The notes beneath the pieces are model-generated. The model saw only the letters and a list, made by a program, of their open reading frames with translations. It was not told the origin of the DNA and did no database searches. From contig NZ_CP029463.1 of assembly GCF_003148385.1 (NCBI RefSeq), positions 3,286,001-3,350,000 on the forward strand: a stretch of DNA of 64,000 nt. The letters run 5' to 3'. Position numbers and translations under genes: made by a program. Within the stretch, counting starts at the first letter, position 1, and each line of letters opens with the position of its first letter. Of the stretch, positions 28,298-37,792 are shown one piece after another. The DNA is from Flavobacterium sediminis (GTDB lineage: Bacteria > Bacteroidota > Bacteroidia > Flavobacteriales > Flavobacteriaceae).

Positions 28298-29116
28298 TTA
28301 TTTGAATGTAACGCCAAAAGCTGCGGCTTCTTTCTTAGCTTCCGGTATCAAACTTTTAATGTTATCAATACGCGTTTGATTGCTAGGGTGCGTACTCATA
28401 AATTCCGGTGGTGCTGATCCTCCTGACTCAGCAGCCATTCTTTCCCAGAAAGTTACAGCTGTATCCGGATTGTATCCTGCAATTGCCATCAATGTTAAAC
28501 CGATCATATCTGCTTCACTTTCATGTGCACGACTAAAAGGTAACATTGCTCCGTATTGGCTTCCTGCTCCGTAAGCTGTCATCCACAACTGTTGCTCTTC
28601 GACACTTTTATTTCCGGTAGCTATAGCTACTCCGGCTGCTCCGGCTTGTTGCAATACACCTGCACTCATTCGTTGTTGCCCGTGATTGGCTAACGCATGT
28701 GCTACTTCGTGTCCTAAAACAGTTGCTAAACCGGCATCATCCTTGCAAACCGGTAAAATCCCTGAATACACTACAATTTTACCTCCGGGCATACACCAGG
28801 CATTAACCTCTTTGCTATCTACTAATTTATAATCCCACTCATAACCATCCAGATACCCCGTATAGCCATGTGCATTTAACCATCTTTCTGCTGCCGTTTT
28901 AATTTTACGACCAACATTCTCAACACGTTTTGCTTCTGTTGTTCCGGTAATTACTTTGTTTTCAGATAAAAATTGATCGTATTGCTGAAATGCCATCGGA
29001 AGTATCTGACTATTAGGCACTAATGCTAATGAGTTTTTACCGGTAAAGGGGTTTTTAGAACAGGCCATTACTAAACCCAGTAAAGCCATTAAAACTAATT
29101 TTACTTTTAGATTCAT
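28298..29116 (-). CDS. M48 family zinc metalloprotease lipoprotein
   Basis: This 272-residue protein has lipobox LVMAC (Cys at about 19) and zinc motif HEVAH in VLGHEVAHALANH, with the third ligand in HESEAD. It resembles the periplasmic M48 proteases YcaL/LoiP, which take part in envelope protein quality control. It has its own full promoter and terminator and is probably monocistronic. Confidence 0.9.
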   Translation of the reverse strand: MNLKVKLVLMALLGLVMACSKNPFTGKNSLALVPNSQILPMAFQQYDQFLSENKVITGTTEAKRVENVGRKIKTAAERWLNAHGYTGYLDGYEWDYKLVDSKEVNAWCMPGGKIVVYSGILPVCKDDAGLATVLGHEVAHALANHGQQRMSAGVLQQAGAAGVAIATGNKSVEEQQLWMTAYGAGSQYGAMLPFSRAHESEADMIGLTLMAIAGYNPDTAVTFWERMAAESGGSAPPEFMSTHPSNQTRIDNIKSLIPEAKKEAAAFGVTFK

Positions 29117-29152
29117 AGAATTTTATTTAGTGTCATTTTTATAATTTCAATA

Positions 29153-29184
29153 CAAATTTAAACAAGCTTTACAAATCTTACAAA
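29153..29184 (-). promoter_or_regulatory. Full Bacteroidota-type promoter for the M48 gene
   Basis: On the minus strand TTTG (29181-29184) is 20 nt before TAAATTTG (29153-29160). This is the best complete match to the -33/-7 consensus in the window. Confidence 0.7.
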
Positions 29185-29234
29185 AGGAGTTCTTAAAAAA
29201 ATCTTAATAGACTGACAATCCTTCTTTTTAATTG

Positions 29235-29242
29235 TATTTTTG
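29235..29242 (+). promoter_or_regulatory. -7 element upstream of alpha/beta hydrolase
   Basis: TATTTTTG ends 23 nt before ATG 29266, which favours that start over the upstream TTG at 29245. Confidence 0.45.
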
Positions 29243-29265
29243 TTTTGACCAAATTACTAATCGAA

Positions 29266-30123
29266 ATGAAACATAACAAAAAAAGTGCCAATGCTAATAT
29301 TCCAAAAGGTATTTTATTAACCGCTAAAGTTCTTCAGAAACTTTCTTCTGACCTAACCGTAAAGTTTGCCCAAAAATTATTTGCTACTCCTTTAAAACAT
29401 AAAATACCGAAAAGAGAATTTGAAATGGAAGAAAACACCATTCAAAAACTGTTGAAAATTCCTGAAATAGGTAAAGAAGTGATGGTGTATGAATATGGCA
29501 AAAGTGATAAAAAAGTTTTATTAGTTCATGGTTGGTCCGGCAGAGGAACTCAATTGGTTAAAATTGCAGATGCTTTGATTGATTTGGGTTACCAAACGAT
29601 TAGTTTTGACGCACCGGCGCACGGAAAATCAAGTGGTAATACAACTTTAATGACTGATTTTATTGCCTCTGTCATGGAAATTGAAAAACACTACGGTCCG
29701 TTTGAATTTGCTATCGGGCATTCCTTAGGAGGCATGACTGTTCTTAATTCTATTAAACAGGGATTACAGGTTAAGAAAGCAGTTATTATAGGCAGCGGCG
29801 ATAGTGTGACAGATATTTTAAAAGATTTTATCGGGAAATTAAAACTGAAAGCTATTTATGTTCAAAAAATGAAAGAGGCCTTTGAAAACGAACTAAACGG
29901 CGATATGGAATCCTATTCAGGATATGTAGCTGCCGAAGCTGTTTCCGTTCCGTTTTTAGTCATTCACGACAAAGATGATGAAGATGTTCCTTATCGTGCC
30001 TCTGAAAATATCGTAAAACATCTGAAACAAGGAAGCCTGTACCTAACCGAAGGCTTAGGACATCGAAAAATATTAGGTGATAAAAAAGTTATTGAAACCT
30101 TACTTCAATTTCTGGCTAACTGA
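29266..30123 (+). CDS. Cytoplasmic alpha/beta hydrolase
   Basis: This 285-residue protein has no signal peptide. The nucleophile Ser is in GHSLGGM, the oxyanion region is LVHGWSGRGTQL, the acid lies in IHDKDDEDVPY and the catalytic His in GLGHRKIL. Substrate unknown; esterase or thioesterase-like. The last 8 bp overlap the convergent phosphoesterase gene. Confidence 0.85.
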   Translation: MKHNKKSANANIPKGILLTAKVLQKLSSDLTVKFAQKLFATPLKHKIPKREFEMEENTIQKLLKIPEIGKEVMVYEYGKSDKKVLLVHGWSGRGTQLVKIADALIDLGYQTISFDAPAHGKSSGNTTLMTDFIASVMEIEKHYGPFEFAIGHSLGGMTVLNSIKQGLQVKKAVIIGSGDSVTDILKDFIGKLKLKAIYVQKMKEAFENELNGDMESYSGYVAAEAVSVPFLVIHDKDDEDVPYRASENIVKHLKQGSLYLTEGLGHRKILGDKKVIETLLQFLAN

Positions 30124-30622
30124 TCGAGGCGCGAAGTCCTAATTCAACGACTTCCAGTTTTTCGATCTTTTTTCCGTCAATTTCAAAACGCAACATGGTT
30201 CGTACATGATGAAATCCGTGCTTTCCGGCAGCACCGGGATTCATGTGTAAGAGTTTCAGTTTCTGATCGTATTGTACTTTTAGGATATGAGAGTGCCCGC
30301 AAATAAAAAGATCCGGCGGATTACGTCTTAATTCTTCTCTTACACTAATATTATATTTGTCCGGATACCCTCCGATATGGGTGATCCACACATCCACTTC
30401 CTCACACATAAAACGGTTGTTTAACGGAAACTCTAATCGAGCCTGTGCATCATCAATATTCCCGTACACCGCCCGTAACGGTTTTAACTTCTGTATGGTA
30501 TCCGTTACCGTTAAATCTCCGATATCTCCTGCATGCCAGACTTCGTCTGCTTGTTTCACATATTTTAGAATGGCATCGTCAATATAACCGTGCGTATCTG
30601 ACAAAAGAAGTATTTTTTTCAT
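30116..30622 (-). CDS. YfcE/MJ0936-type metallophosphoesterase
   Basis: The 168-residue calcineurin-like phosphodiesterase has metal-binding motifs LLSDTHGYID, HAGDIGD, YGNID, THIGG and CGHSHI. ATG 30622 gives the usual MKKILLLSDTHG start; the frame extends upstream without a better start. A TATTTTTG element (complement of 30627-30634) ends 4 nt before the ATG, suggesting a leaderless transcript. Small phosphodiesters are the likely substrates. Confidence 0.92.
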   Translation of the reverse strand: MKKILLLSDTHGYIDDAILKYVKQADEVWHAGDIGDLTVTDTIQKLKPLRAVYGNIDDAQARLEFPLNNRFMCEEVDVWITHIGGYPDKYNISVREELRRNPPDLFICGHSHILKVQYDQKLKLLHMNPGAAGKHGFHHVRTMLRFEIDGKKIEKLEVVELGLRASIS

Positions 30623-30725
30623 GCAACAAAAATACAATTTGTTTTAACGTGATACTTTCAAGCACTTATTTATTTCCTTTTGGTAAACAAAACTTAAAAA
30701 AAGCGATCAAACCATATTTTCTTTT

Positions 30726-30733
30726 TAAATTTG
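30726..30733 (+). promoter_or_regulatory. truA promoter -7 element
   Basis: TAAATTTG lies 23 nt before the TTG start of truA. Confidence 0.5.
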
Positions 30734-30756
30734 CTTTTCTGAAAAAATAACCGCCA

Positions 30757-31503
30757 TTGAGATACTTCATCAAATTTGCTTATAACGGAAAAAATTATTT
30801 TGGTTATCAAATACAACCCAATGCCGTTTCAGTACAGGAAACACTGGAAAAAGCTTTGAGTTTACTGATGAAGCAGACTGTAGAAATAGTCGGAGCCGGC
30901 AGAACAGACAGTGGTGTTCACGCTAAAGAGATGTTTGCACATTTTGATTATGACGGAGAAATTGACGTTCCTGTCTTGGTCAAAAAACTAAACTCTTTTT
31001 TACCGAAAGATATTGTGATCTATGACTTTATAAAAGTACATGATGAGGCTCATGCTCGTTTTGATGCTACAAAGCGAACGTATGAATATTACATCCATAC
31101 GTTTAAAGATGCATTTATTTCTGATCTGAGCTGGTATCATTACCAGCAATTAGATGTAGATCAGATGAATGCTGCTTGTCAGATTTTATTTGAATACATT
31201 GATTTTGAATGTTTCTCAAAAGTAAATACTGATGTTCACACCTTTAATTGTAAAATTTATGAAGCTCATTGGCAACAAAAAGGTAATGAATTGATCTTTA
31301 CCATTTCAGCAGACCGTTTTTTGCGCAATATGGTCAGAGCAATTGTCGGCACAATGGTGACTATAGGTTTAGGAAAAATTTCACTGAACGATTTCAGGTC
31401 TATTATAGAAAGTAAAAATCGAAGCAAAGCCGGTTTTTCTGTTCCGGCTCATGGTTTATATTTAGTAAAAGTAGCCTATCCTTATATAGGGAGCGGACAG
31501 TAA
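30757..31503 (+). CDS. truA: tRNA pseudouridine(38-40) synthase
   Basis: The 248-residue enzyme makes pseudouridine in the anticodon arm. The catalytic Asp is in GAGRTDSGVHA. The C-terminal RFLRNMVRAIVGTMV is conserved. The start is TTG at 30757, giving MRYFIKFAYNGKNYFGYQI, the normal TruA N-terminus; there is no alternative ATG and the promoter spacing agrees. The next gene begins 7 bp downstream. Confidence 0.95.
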   Translation: MRYFIKFAYNGKNYFGYQIQPNAVSVQETLEKALSLLMKQTVEIVGAGRTDSGVHAKEMFAHFDYDGEIDVPVLVKKLNSFLPKDIVIYDFIKVHDEAHARFDATKRTYEYYIHTFKDAFISDLSWYHYQQLDVDQMNAACQILFEYIDFECFSKVNTDVHTFNCKIYEAHWQQKGNELIFTISADRFLRNMVRAIVGTMVTIGLGKISLNDFRSIIESKNRSKAGFSVPAHGLYLVKVAYPYIGSGQ

Positions 31504-31525
31504 TTAGAAGATGTTAGAACAAAAT

Positions 31526-32251
31526 ATGACGATAAAAAAAATAATAACAGGCTTATTCGCCATCTGTATAACAAGCTGTAATACAACTAATAAAGAAGAA
31601 ATTCTTAAAGAAACAGTTTCTGACATCCATGTTGTAGGTACGATGAAAAATGTCATATGGAAAGGAGAACTAGAAGGTCGCATCAGTTTAGATACTATTT
31701 CCGATAAAAAAGGGCTTTACGGACTTGGCCCGGAAAGTTATCTGAAAGGAGAATTGCTGATCAACAACGGAATCTGTTATGTTTCTGAGGTTACATCCGA
31801 TTCAACTATGACTGTCGAAAAAAAGTTTGATGTTTCTGCGCCATTTTTTGTTTATGCTAATGTAAGTGAATGGAATGAAATTGAATTGCCTTCAACGATC
31901 AAAACCATCCCGGAACTGGAACAATTCATTGAGGAAAGAACCAGAGAAAAGAAACGTCCTTTTGCCTTTAAATTAAAAGGTACTGTTTCAAAAGCGGTCA
32001 TTCATATTCAGAATTTACCGGAAGGAACTCAGGTTGCCTCTCCGGATGATGCCCATAAAGGACAGGTTAAGTATGAACTGGAAAATACAACCAGTGATAT
32101 CATTGGATTTTTCTCTACTGAACACAAAGGTATCTTTACGCATCACGATTCCTATTTACACATGCATTTAATTACAGAAGACGAAAGTAAAATGGGGCAT
32201 TTAGATGACATAGAAATCAATACCATGACGTTATATTTGCCCAAAAACTAA
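31526..32251 (+). CDS. Alpha-acetolactate decarboxylase-family lipoprotein
   Basis: The 241-residue protein has a lipobox (CITSC) ahead of an acetolactate decarboxylase domain. Family motifs seen are GLYGLGPESYLKGELL, the zinc ligands in FTHHDSYLHMHLI, and GHLDDIE near the C-terminus. The known enzyme converts 2-acetolactate to acetoin in the cytoplasm, so a lipid-anchored copy outside it is odd. No acetolactate synthase is nearby. An in-frame ATG at 31511 would add five residues; ATG 31526 gives the better signal. It is probably co-transcribed with truA and the ABC gene. Confidence 0.82.
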   Translation: MTIKKIITGLFAICITSCNTTNKEEILKETVSDIHVVGTMKNVIWKGELEGRISLDTISDKKGLYGLGPESYLKGELLINNGICYVSEVTSDSTMTVEKKFDVSAPFFVYANVSEWNEIELPSTIKTIPELEQFIEERTREKKRPFAFKLKGTVSKAVIHIQNLPEGTQVASPDDAHKGQVKYELENTTSDIIGFFSTEHKGIFTHHDSYLHMHLITEDESKMGHLDDIEINTMTLYLPKN

Positions 32252-32282
32252 ATTGAGTTAAAAATTAAGAAATAGCTATTAC

Positions 32283-34031
32283 ATGAATCCGATTCGTTCC
32301 AAATCATTAAAAAAAGTAATGCAATATGCCAAACCGTATCAAAAAAGGTTTAATTGGGTTATTGTCTGGGCTATTTTACTTTCTGTTTTCGCTGCTGCAC
32401 GCCCTTATTTGTTAAAACAAACTGTTGATAAATACCTGAGTACACACGATAGTACGGGCTTGTTGATCTATGTTATCATCATGGCAACAGTTCTTCTCTT
32501 TGAGGTTGTTTCCCAATTTTATTTTACCTATTGGGCAAATTGGTTAGGACAGGATATTATAAAAGACATTCGAGATAAATTATTCAAACATATTACTTCG
32601 TTCCGATTGCAATATTTTGATAAAGAACCGGTAGGAAAACTTGTTACCCGAACCGTTTCAGATATCGAATCCATTGCAAGTATCTTCAGTCAGGGTTTAT
32701 TCATGATCGTAAGTGATGTATTGAAGATGATCGTTATCATCGGGATCATGTTTTATATGAACTGGCAACTTACTTTGATCGTTCTTTTGGCTATGCCGAT
32801 CTTAGTTTATGCTACGCATATTTTCCAACAAAAAATGAAAGTGGCTTTTAATGAAGTTCGCAATCAGGTTGCTAATCTGAATACGTTTGTTCAGGAACGT
32901 TTAACCGGAATGAAAATCGTACAGTTGTTCAACCGGGAGCAAATTGAATATGAAAAATTTAAGGTTATCAATGCTAAACACAACAAAGCCTGGCTTAAAA
33001 ACATTTTATATAACTCGATCTTCTTCCCTATTGCCGATATTGTTTCCTCTTTTACATTAGCGGTTATTGTATGGTATGGAGGAAAAGAAATTATCCATGG
33101 TGATGCTGGCACTTCATTCGGTGATCTTTTTGCTTACACCATGTTGATTACCATGCTCTTTAACCCGTTGCGCCAAATTGCAGATAAATTCAATGTTATG
33201 CAAATGGGAATTATTGCAGCCGAAAGAGTTTTTGAAATTTTAGAGACCGAAAGCCACATACAGAACGTCGGAACTGTTGAAGCCCGGCACTTTGAAGGTA
33301 ATATCAGCCTTAAGGACGTTCGCTTCAGCTATATCAAAGGAGAAGAAATTCTGAAAGGGATCAATCTCGAGGTAAATTCTGGAGAAACCATTGCTATTGT
33401 GGGAAGCACGGGTGCCGGAAAATCAACTATCATTAATTTACTGAATCGTTTCTACGAGATAGATTCAGGAGAAATTGCAATTGACTCTGTCCCTATCCAG
33501 GATTACACCATAGAAAGCCTCAGAAAACAAATCAGTGTGGTGCTACAGGATGTTTTCTTGTTTGCCGATACCATTCTGAATAATATTACATTATACAACG
33601 ATTCGATTACCAAAGAAGATGTGATACTCGCCGCGCAAAAAATAGGAGTTCATGATTTTATCATGAGTTTACCGAACAATTACGATTATAATGTAAAAGA
33701 ACGTGGCGTGATGCTTTCTTCCGGACAACGCCAATTGATCGCTTTTTTAAGAGCCTATGTCTCTAACCCGAGTATTTTGATCTTGGATGAAGCCACATCC
33801 TCTATTGATACTTATTCGGAAGAACTGATCCAGCAAGCTACCGAAAAGATCACTCAGGATAGAACATCTATTGTTATTGCCCACCGTTTGGCAACCATTA
33901 TCAATGCTGATAGGATCATCGTTATGGACAAAGGTCAGATCGTTGAACAAGGTACACATCAGGAATTACTTAAAATTACAGATGGTATCTACAAAGGTTT
34001 ATACGAAGCTCAATTTGCTTTAAATCAATAA
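32283..34031 (+). CDS. ABC exporter, MsbA/LmrA-like half-transporter
   Basis: The 582-residue protein fuses a six-helix membrane domain (about 1-310) to an ATPase domain. The ATPase has Walker A GSTGAGKST, Q-loop SVVLQDVF, signature LSSGQRQL, Walker B ILILDEATSS and an H-loop in IAHRLAT. It acts as a dimer to export lipids or drugs. Family assignment is certain; the substrate is not. Confidence 0.93.
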   Translation: MNPIRSKSLKKVMQYAKPYQKRFNWVIVWAILLSVFAAARPYLLKQTVDKYLSTHDSTGLLIYVIIMATVLLFEVVSQFYFTYWANWLGQDIIKDIRDKLFKHITSFRLQYFDKEPVGKLVTRTVSDIESIASIFSQGLFMIVSDVLKMIVIIGIMFYMNWQLTLIVLLAMPILVYATHIFQQKMKVAFNEVRNQVANLNTFVQERLTGMKIVQLFNREQIEYEKFKVINAKHNKAWLKNILYNSIFFPIADIVSSFTLAVIVWYGGKEIIHGDAGTSFGDLFAYTMLITMLFNPLRQIADKFNVMQMGIIAAERVFEILETESHIQNVGTVEARHFEGNISLKDVRFSYIKGEEILKGINLEVNSGETIAIVGSTGAGKSTIINLLNRFYEIDSGEIAIDSVPIQDYTIESLRKQISVVLQDVFLFADTILNNITLYNDSITKEDVILAAQKIGVHDFIMSLPNNYDYNVKERGVMLSSGQRQLIAFLRAYVSNPSILILDEATSSIDTYSEELIQQATEKITQDRTSIVIAHRLATIINADRIIVMDKGQIVEQGTHQELLKITDGIYKGLYEAQFALNQ

Positions 34032-34188
34032 TTAAAACAAAAACAATTGGTAACGATTGGAATCGATTACGAATTAAAAATAAATGCTTAAATTCGCAAA
34101 CAATAATAAACAAACCAAAAATATTTTAAAAGGGAAAGCACATTGTCCTTTTCTCTTTTTAGATTAAAAAACAAATAACTGAATTACA

Positions 34189-35577
34189 ATGAAATACGAC
34201 ATCATCGTTTTAGGAAGTGGTCCGGGTGGTTATGTTACTGCCATTAGAGCCTCACAATTAGGTTTTAAAGTAGCTGTTATAGAAAAAGAAAATTTAGGTG
34301 GTATTTGCCTGAATTGGGGATGTATCCCGACGAAAGCTTTATTAAAATCGGCTCAGGTTTTTGATTATTTAAAACATGCCGGTGATTACGGACTAAAAGT
34401 TGAAAATTTCGATAAAGATTTTAATGCTGTAGTTGCCCGTTCGCGTTCTGTTGCGGAAGGAATGAGTAAAGGTGTTCAATTCTTAATGAAAAAGAACAAA
34501 ATTGATGTTATCGATGGTTTCGGAAAAATAAAACCGGGTAAAAAAGTTGATGTAACCGCAGCTGACGGAAAAGTAACGGAATACAGTGCTGATCATATTA
34601 TCATTGCTACCGGAGCCCGTTCGCGTGAATTGCCTAACCTACCGCAAGACGGAAAAAAAGTGATCGGTTACCGTCAGGCTATGACGTTACCGGAGCAACC
34701 TAAGAAAATGATCGTTGTAGGTTCAGGAGCTATCGGGGTTGAGTTTGCTCACTTCTATAACTCAATGGGAACAGAAGTTACCATTGTTGAGTTCATGCCG
34801 AACATTGTACCGGTTGAAGATGAAGACGTATCCAAACAGTTTGAGCGCTCTCTGAAAAAAGCAGGGATCAACATTATGACAAATTCTTCTGTGGAAAAAG
34901 TTGACACAAGCGGTGCCGGCGTGAAAGCTACAGTGAAAACGCCAAAAGGAGAAGAAATCCTTGAAGCAGATATTGTTCTTTCAGCTGTAGGAATCAAATC
35001 AAACATCGAAAATATCGGATTAGAAGAAGTAGGTATTGCTACTGACAGAGATAAAATTTTAGTTAATGCTTACTACCAGACTAACGTTCCCGGTTATTAT
35101 GCCATCGGAGACGTAGTTCCGGGACAAGCTTTAGCGCACGTTGCTTCTGCTGAAGGTATCCTTTGTGTTGAAAAGATCAAAGGTATGCACGTAGAACCGT
35201 TAGATTACGGTAATATTCCGGGTTGTACGTATGCTACTCCTGAAATTGCATCTGTTGGTTTAACTGAGAAAAAAGCAAAAGAAGCCGGATACGAAATTAA
35301 AGTGGGGAAATTCCCGTTCTCTGCTTCCGGAAAGGCAAAAGCAGCCGGAACACCTGACGGATTTGTAAAAGTAATCTTTGATGCGAAATACGGTGAATGG
35401 TTAGGCTGTCACATGATAGGTGCCGGAGTAACCGATATGATTGCTGAAGCTGTTGTAGCACGAAAATTAGAGACAACCGGTCACGAAATCTTAAAAGCAG
35501 TTCACCCTCACCCTACTATGAGTGAAGCCGTTATGGAAGCCGTAGCTGATGCTTATGATGAAGTAATCCACTTATAA
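34189..35577 (+). CDS. lpdA: Dihydrolipoyl dehydrogenase
   Basis: The 462-residue FAD enzyme has the N-terminal GSGPGGY nucleotide motif, redox disulfide in GGICLNWGCIPTKALL, NAD site VGSGAIGVE and the C-terminal His-Glu dyad in HPHPTMSEAVMEA. It is the E3 component of 2-oxoacid dehydrogenase complexes or the glycine cleavage system. It stands alone, with a terminator behind it. Confidence 0.96.
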   Translation: MKYDIIVLGSGPGGYVTAIRASQLGFKVAVIEKENLGGICLNWGCIPTKALLKSAQVFDYLKHAGDYGLKVENFDKDFNAVVARSRSVAEGMSKGVQFLMKKNKIDVIDGFGKIKPGKKVDVTAADGKVTEYSADHIIIATGARSRELPNLPQDGKKVIGYRQAMTLPEQPKKMIVVGSGAIGVEFAHFYNSMGTEVTIVEFMPNIVPVEDEDVSKQFERSLKKAGINIMTNSSVEKVDTSGAGVKATVKTPKGEEILEADIVLSAVGIKSNIENIGLEEVGIATDRDKILVNAYYQTNVPGYYAIGDVVPGQALAHVASAEGILCVEKIKGMHVEPLDYGNIPGCTYATPEIASVGLTEKKAKEAGYEIKVGKFPFSASGKAKAAGTPDGFVKVIFDAKYGEWLGCHMIGAGVTDMIAEAVVARKLETTGHEILKAVHPHPTMSEAVMEAVADAYDEVIHL

Positions 35578-35611
35578 TTCTCTTAGAAGAAAAGAGGAAA
35601 AAAATAGACTT

Positions 35612-35648
35612 AAAGAGGCTGTATCAGAAATACTTTTACAGCCTCTTT
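35612..35648 (+). terminator. lpdA terminator
   Basis: AAAGAGGCTGTA (35612-35623) pairs with TACAGCCTCTTT (35637-35648), followed by more T. Confidence 0.9.
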
Positions 35649-35800
35649 TTATTTAAAAAAAATTGACAGGCTTAAATTGATATCAACATGCGTTTTTTTC
35701 ATGTGATACCATTACTTCGCTTAAAACTTTAACCTGTTAAACTACTTTTTTCTTTAGTTCATCCAAAATAAATAGTACTTTAGGACGTTAAACAAAAAGA

Positions 35801-37651
35801 GTGAGAATACCGTATCGATACATATTTATTTTAATCTTCATTTTTTTAAGTTGTAAGCAACTGAATGCCCAGATCACAGTCCAACGCAAAGACTCTACAA
35901 CAATCTATCACGATATTTACAATTACTCAAAAAAGGGAAAGTTCTCCAAGTTCATGTATCGGTTATTTTTCCGTCCTTCCAGCTTATCTACAGCTACTTT
36001 GATTGATAATGAAAAGGAACGCCAGAAAAAAGAAGAAAAGATCCGGGAAGTTAATCATTCATCAAATGGTAAAGTGATCCGGAATGTCTATATTAAAACT
36101 CTGGATCCTTTCGGGTATTCCTTACAAGACAGTACACGCAGTCCTAAAACCGGATTTGAACGCTTTGGAAATTCAGTTCATGTCAAAACCAATGAATTTA
36201 CAGTACAGAACTTGCTTTTATTTAAACAATACGATCGTTGCGATACTTTAAAATTACAAGAGACAGAGCGTTTGATCCGTAGTCAGCGTTATGTACGACA
36301 GGTTACTGTCCTACCCCAACCTACCCAAAGTCAGGATTCTATTGATGTTTATGTAACCTTATTAGATTCGTGGAGTTTAATTCCGACAGGAAATATCACT
36401 TCCGGTGATTGGGAAGCCAAACTAACGGAGCGAAATATTATGGGGTACGGTCATAAAATATCCGGAAGTTATAAAGAAGAATTTGCGACTAAGCGCAATG
36501 CTCATTATGCCCAATACACTATAAACAACATTAAGAACAGTTATATTTCATTTGACCTGATATATCAAAAGGACTATTATAGTAACAGTTCAAGAAGTAT
36601 TGGTCTCACCCGAAACTTTTTCTCTCCGTTAACTAAAAATGCGGGAGGTGTCTATTTTGAAAACAGAGAAGCAACCGAAAACTTCTTTTATCCTGATAGT
36701 ACCTACAGGCAAACTGTAAAAACAGAATATCAGGAATATTGGTACGGAAGGGCTTTTAAAATTTTAAAACCGGACACTTATTTAGGTAAAACAACTAATT
36801 TAATTACTTCGATTACCTTTAACAAAAAGATATATACTGAAGTCCCCGATGCAACGTTTGATCCTACTTCTTTTTTTGCTTCTGAAAACAATATTATAGG
36901 TCAGGTAGCTTTCACCGCTCAGAAATACTATAAGGACAGTTATTTATTCAATTACGGTATTACTGAAGACGTTCCTTATGGTAGTATTTATGCGCTTATC
37001 TTTGGGAAGCAAACTAAAAACGGTGATAACCGATCGTATTTCGGTGCTAAATTTGCTAAAGGAAAACGTTACCCTTTCGGTTATTTAACTGCTACCACCG
37101 AATGGGGAACCTTTATCAACGACGGAAAATCAGAACAAACCGCCTTCTCTGTCGGATTTCAATATATCAGTCCTTTGTGGAGTATCGGTTCGTGGCGTTA
37201 CCGTCAGTTCATTAAGCCCAGTTATACCTGGGGTAACAATCGGGACGCTTCCGTCAAAGACCAGTTAAGCCTAAACAATACAAATGGTTTACAAGATTTT
37301 ACCGATGGTATAACCGGAACCCAAAGATGGCTTTTAGCCATGCAAATGCAAACGTATGTTCCGAAAGACTGGTACGGTTTTCACTTTAGTCCGTATGCCA
37401 ACATAACTTTGGGAGCCTTAGCCGATAATACTAAAAATTTGTTCCAAAGCAAAGTATATCCTAAATTCAGTCTGGGTGTATTGATCAACAATGACTATTT
37501 GGTTTTCAACAGTTTTCAGATCTCCTTCTCTTATTATCCTACTATTCCGTATGAAGGAGACAACATCTTAAAAAGCAATTCATTGGAAAATAACGATTTA
37601 AAATTATCGGATTACCAAGTAGGAAAACCTGCTTATATTTTGTATCAGTGA
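35801..37651 (+). CDS. Large outer membrane beta-barrel protein with POTRA-like N-terminus
   Basis: This 616-residue protein starts at GTG 35801. The signal peptide runs to about 24 (LSCKQLNAQ). A POTRA-like segment near 145-195 (LQETERLIRSQRYVRQVTVL) is followed by alternating strands to the C-terminus. The layout resembles the BamA/TamA superfamily, but I see no clear BamA signature. Probable role is in outer membrane assembly or transport. It is bounded by the lpdA terminator and another hairpin downstream. Confidence 0.7.
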   Translation: MRIPYRYIFILIFIFLSCKQLNAQITVQRKDSTTIYHDIYNYSKKGKFSKFMYRLFFRPSSLSTATLIDNEKERQKKEEKIREVNHSSNGKVIRNVYIKTLDPFGYSLQDSTRSPKTGFERFGNSVHVKTNEFTVQNLLLFKQYDRCDTLKLQETERLIRSQRYVRQVTVLPQPTQSQDSIDVYVTLLDSWSLIPTGNITSGDWEAKLTERNIMGYGHKISGSYKEEFATKRNAHYAQYTINNIKNSYISFDLIYQKDYYSNSSRSIGLTRNFFSPLTKNAGGVYFENREATENFFYPDSTYRQTVKTEYQEYWYGRAFKILKPDTYLGKTTNLITSITFNKKIYTEVPDATFDPTSFFASENNIIGQVAFTAQKYYKDSYLFNYGITEDVPYGSIYALIFGKQTKNGDNRSYFGAKFAKGKRYPFGYLTATTEWGTFINDGKSEQTAFSVGFQYISPLWSIGSWRYRQFIKPSYTWGNNRDASVKDQLSLNNTNGLQDFTDGITGTQRWLLAMQMQTYVPKDWYGFHFSPYANITLGALADNTKNLFQSKVYPKFSLGVLINNDYLVFNSFQISFSYYPTIPYEGDNILKSNSLENNDLKLSDYQVGKPAYILYQ

Positions 37652-37665
37652 TTTAATTATTAAAA

Positions 37666-37694
37666 AAAACTTATTTCTATTCTAAATAAGTTTT
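37666..37694 (+). terminator. Terminator after the beta-barrel gene
   Basis: AAAACTTATTT (37666-37676) pairs with AAATAAGTTTT (37684-37694), followed by T. Confidence 0.8.
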
Positions 37695-37759
37695 TACTAT
37701 GAAGAGCACAAAATGATAATAACAAATTTAGAATTCACTTTTTATTTGTATATTTACAT

Positions 37760-37773
37760 ACCGAACGGTCGGT
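37760..37773. promoter_or_regulatory. TetR-type operator palindrome
   Basis: ACCGA-ACGG-TCGGT is a near-palindrome with perfect 5-bp outer arms, 20 bp before a membrane-protein gene that overlaps a TetR regulator gene. Position and sequence resemble known TetR/AcrR operators (ACCGnnCGGT type). Confidence 0.6.
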
Positions 37774-37792
37774 TTTAAAGAATATATAAAAA

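Noticed and set aside
34051..34071. Imperfect inverted repeat before lpdA as an operator
   Set aside because: The arms are broken and A/T-rich; no linked regulator is nearby and the match is no better than chance.
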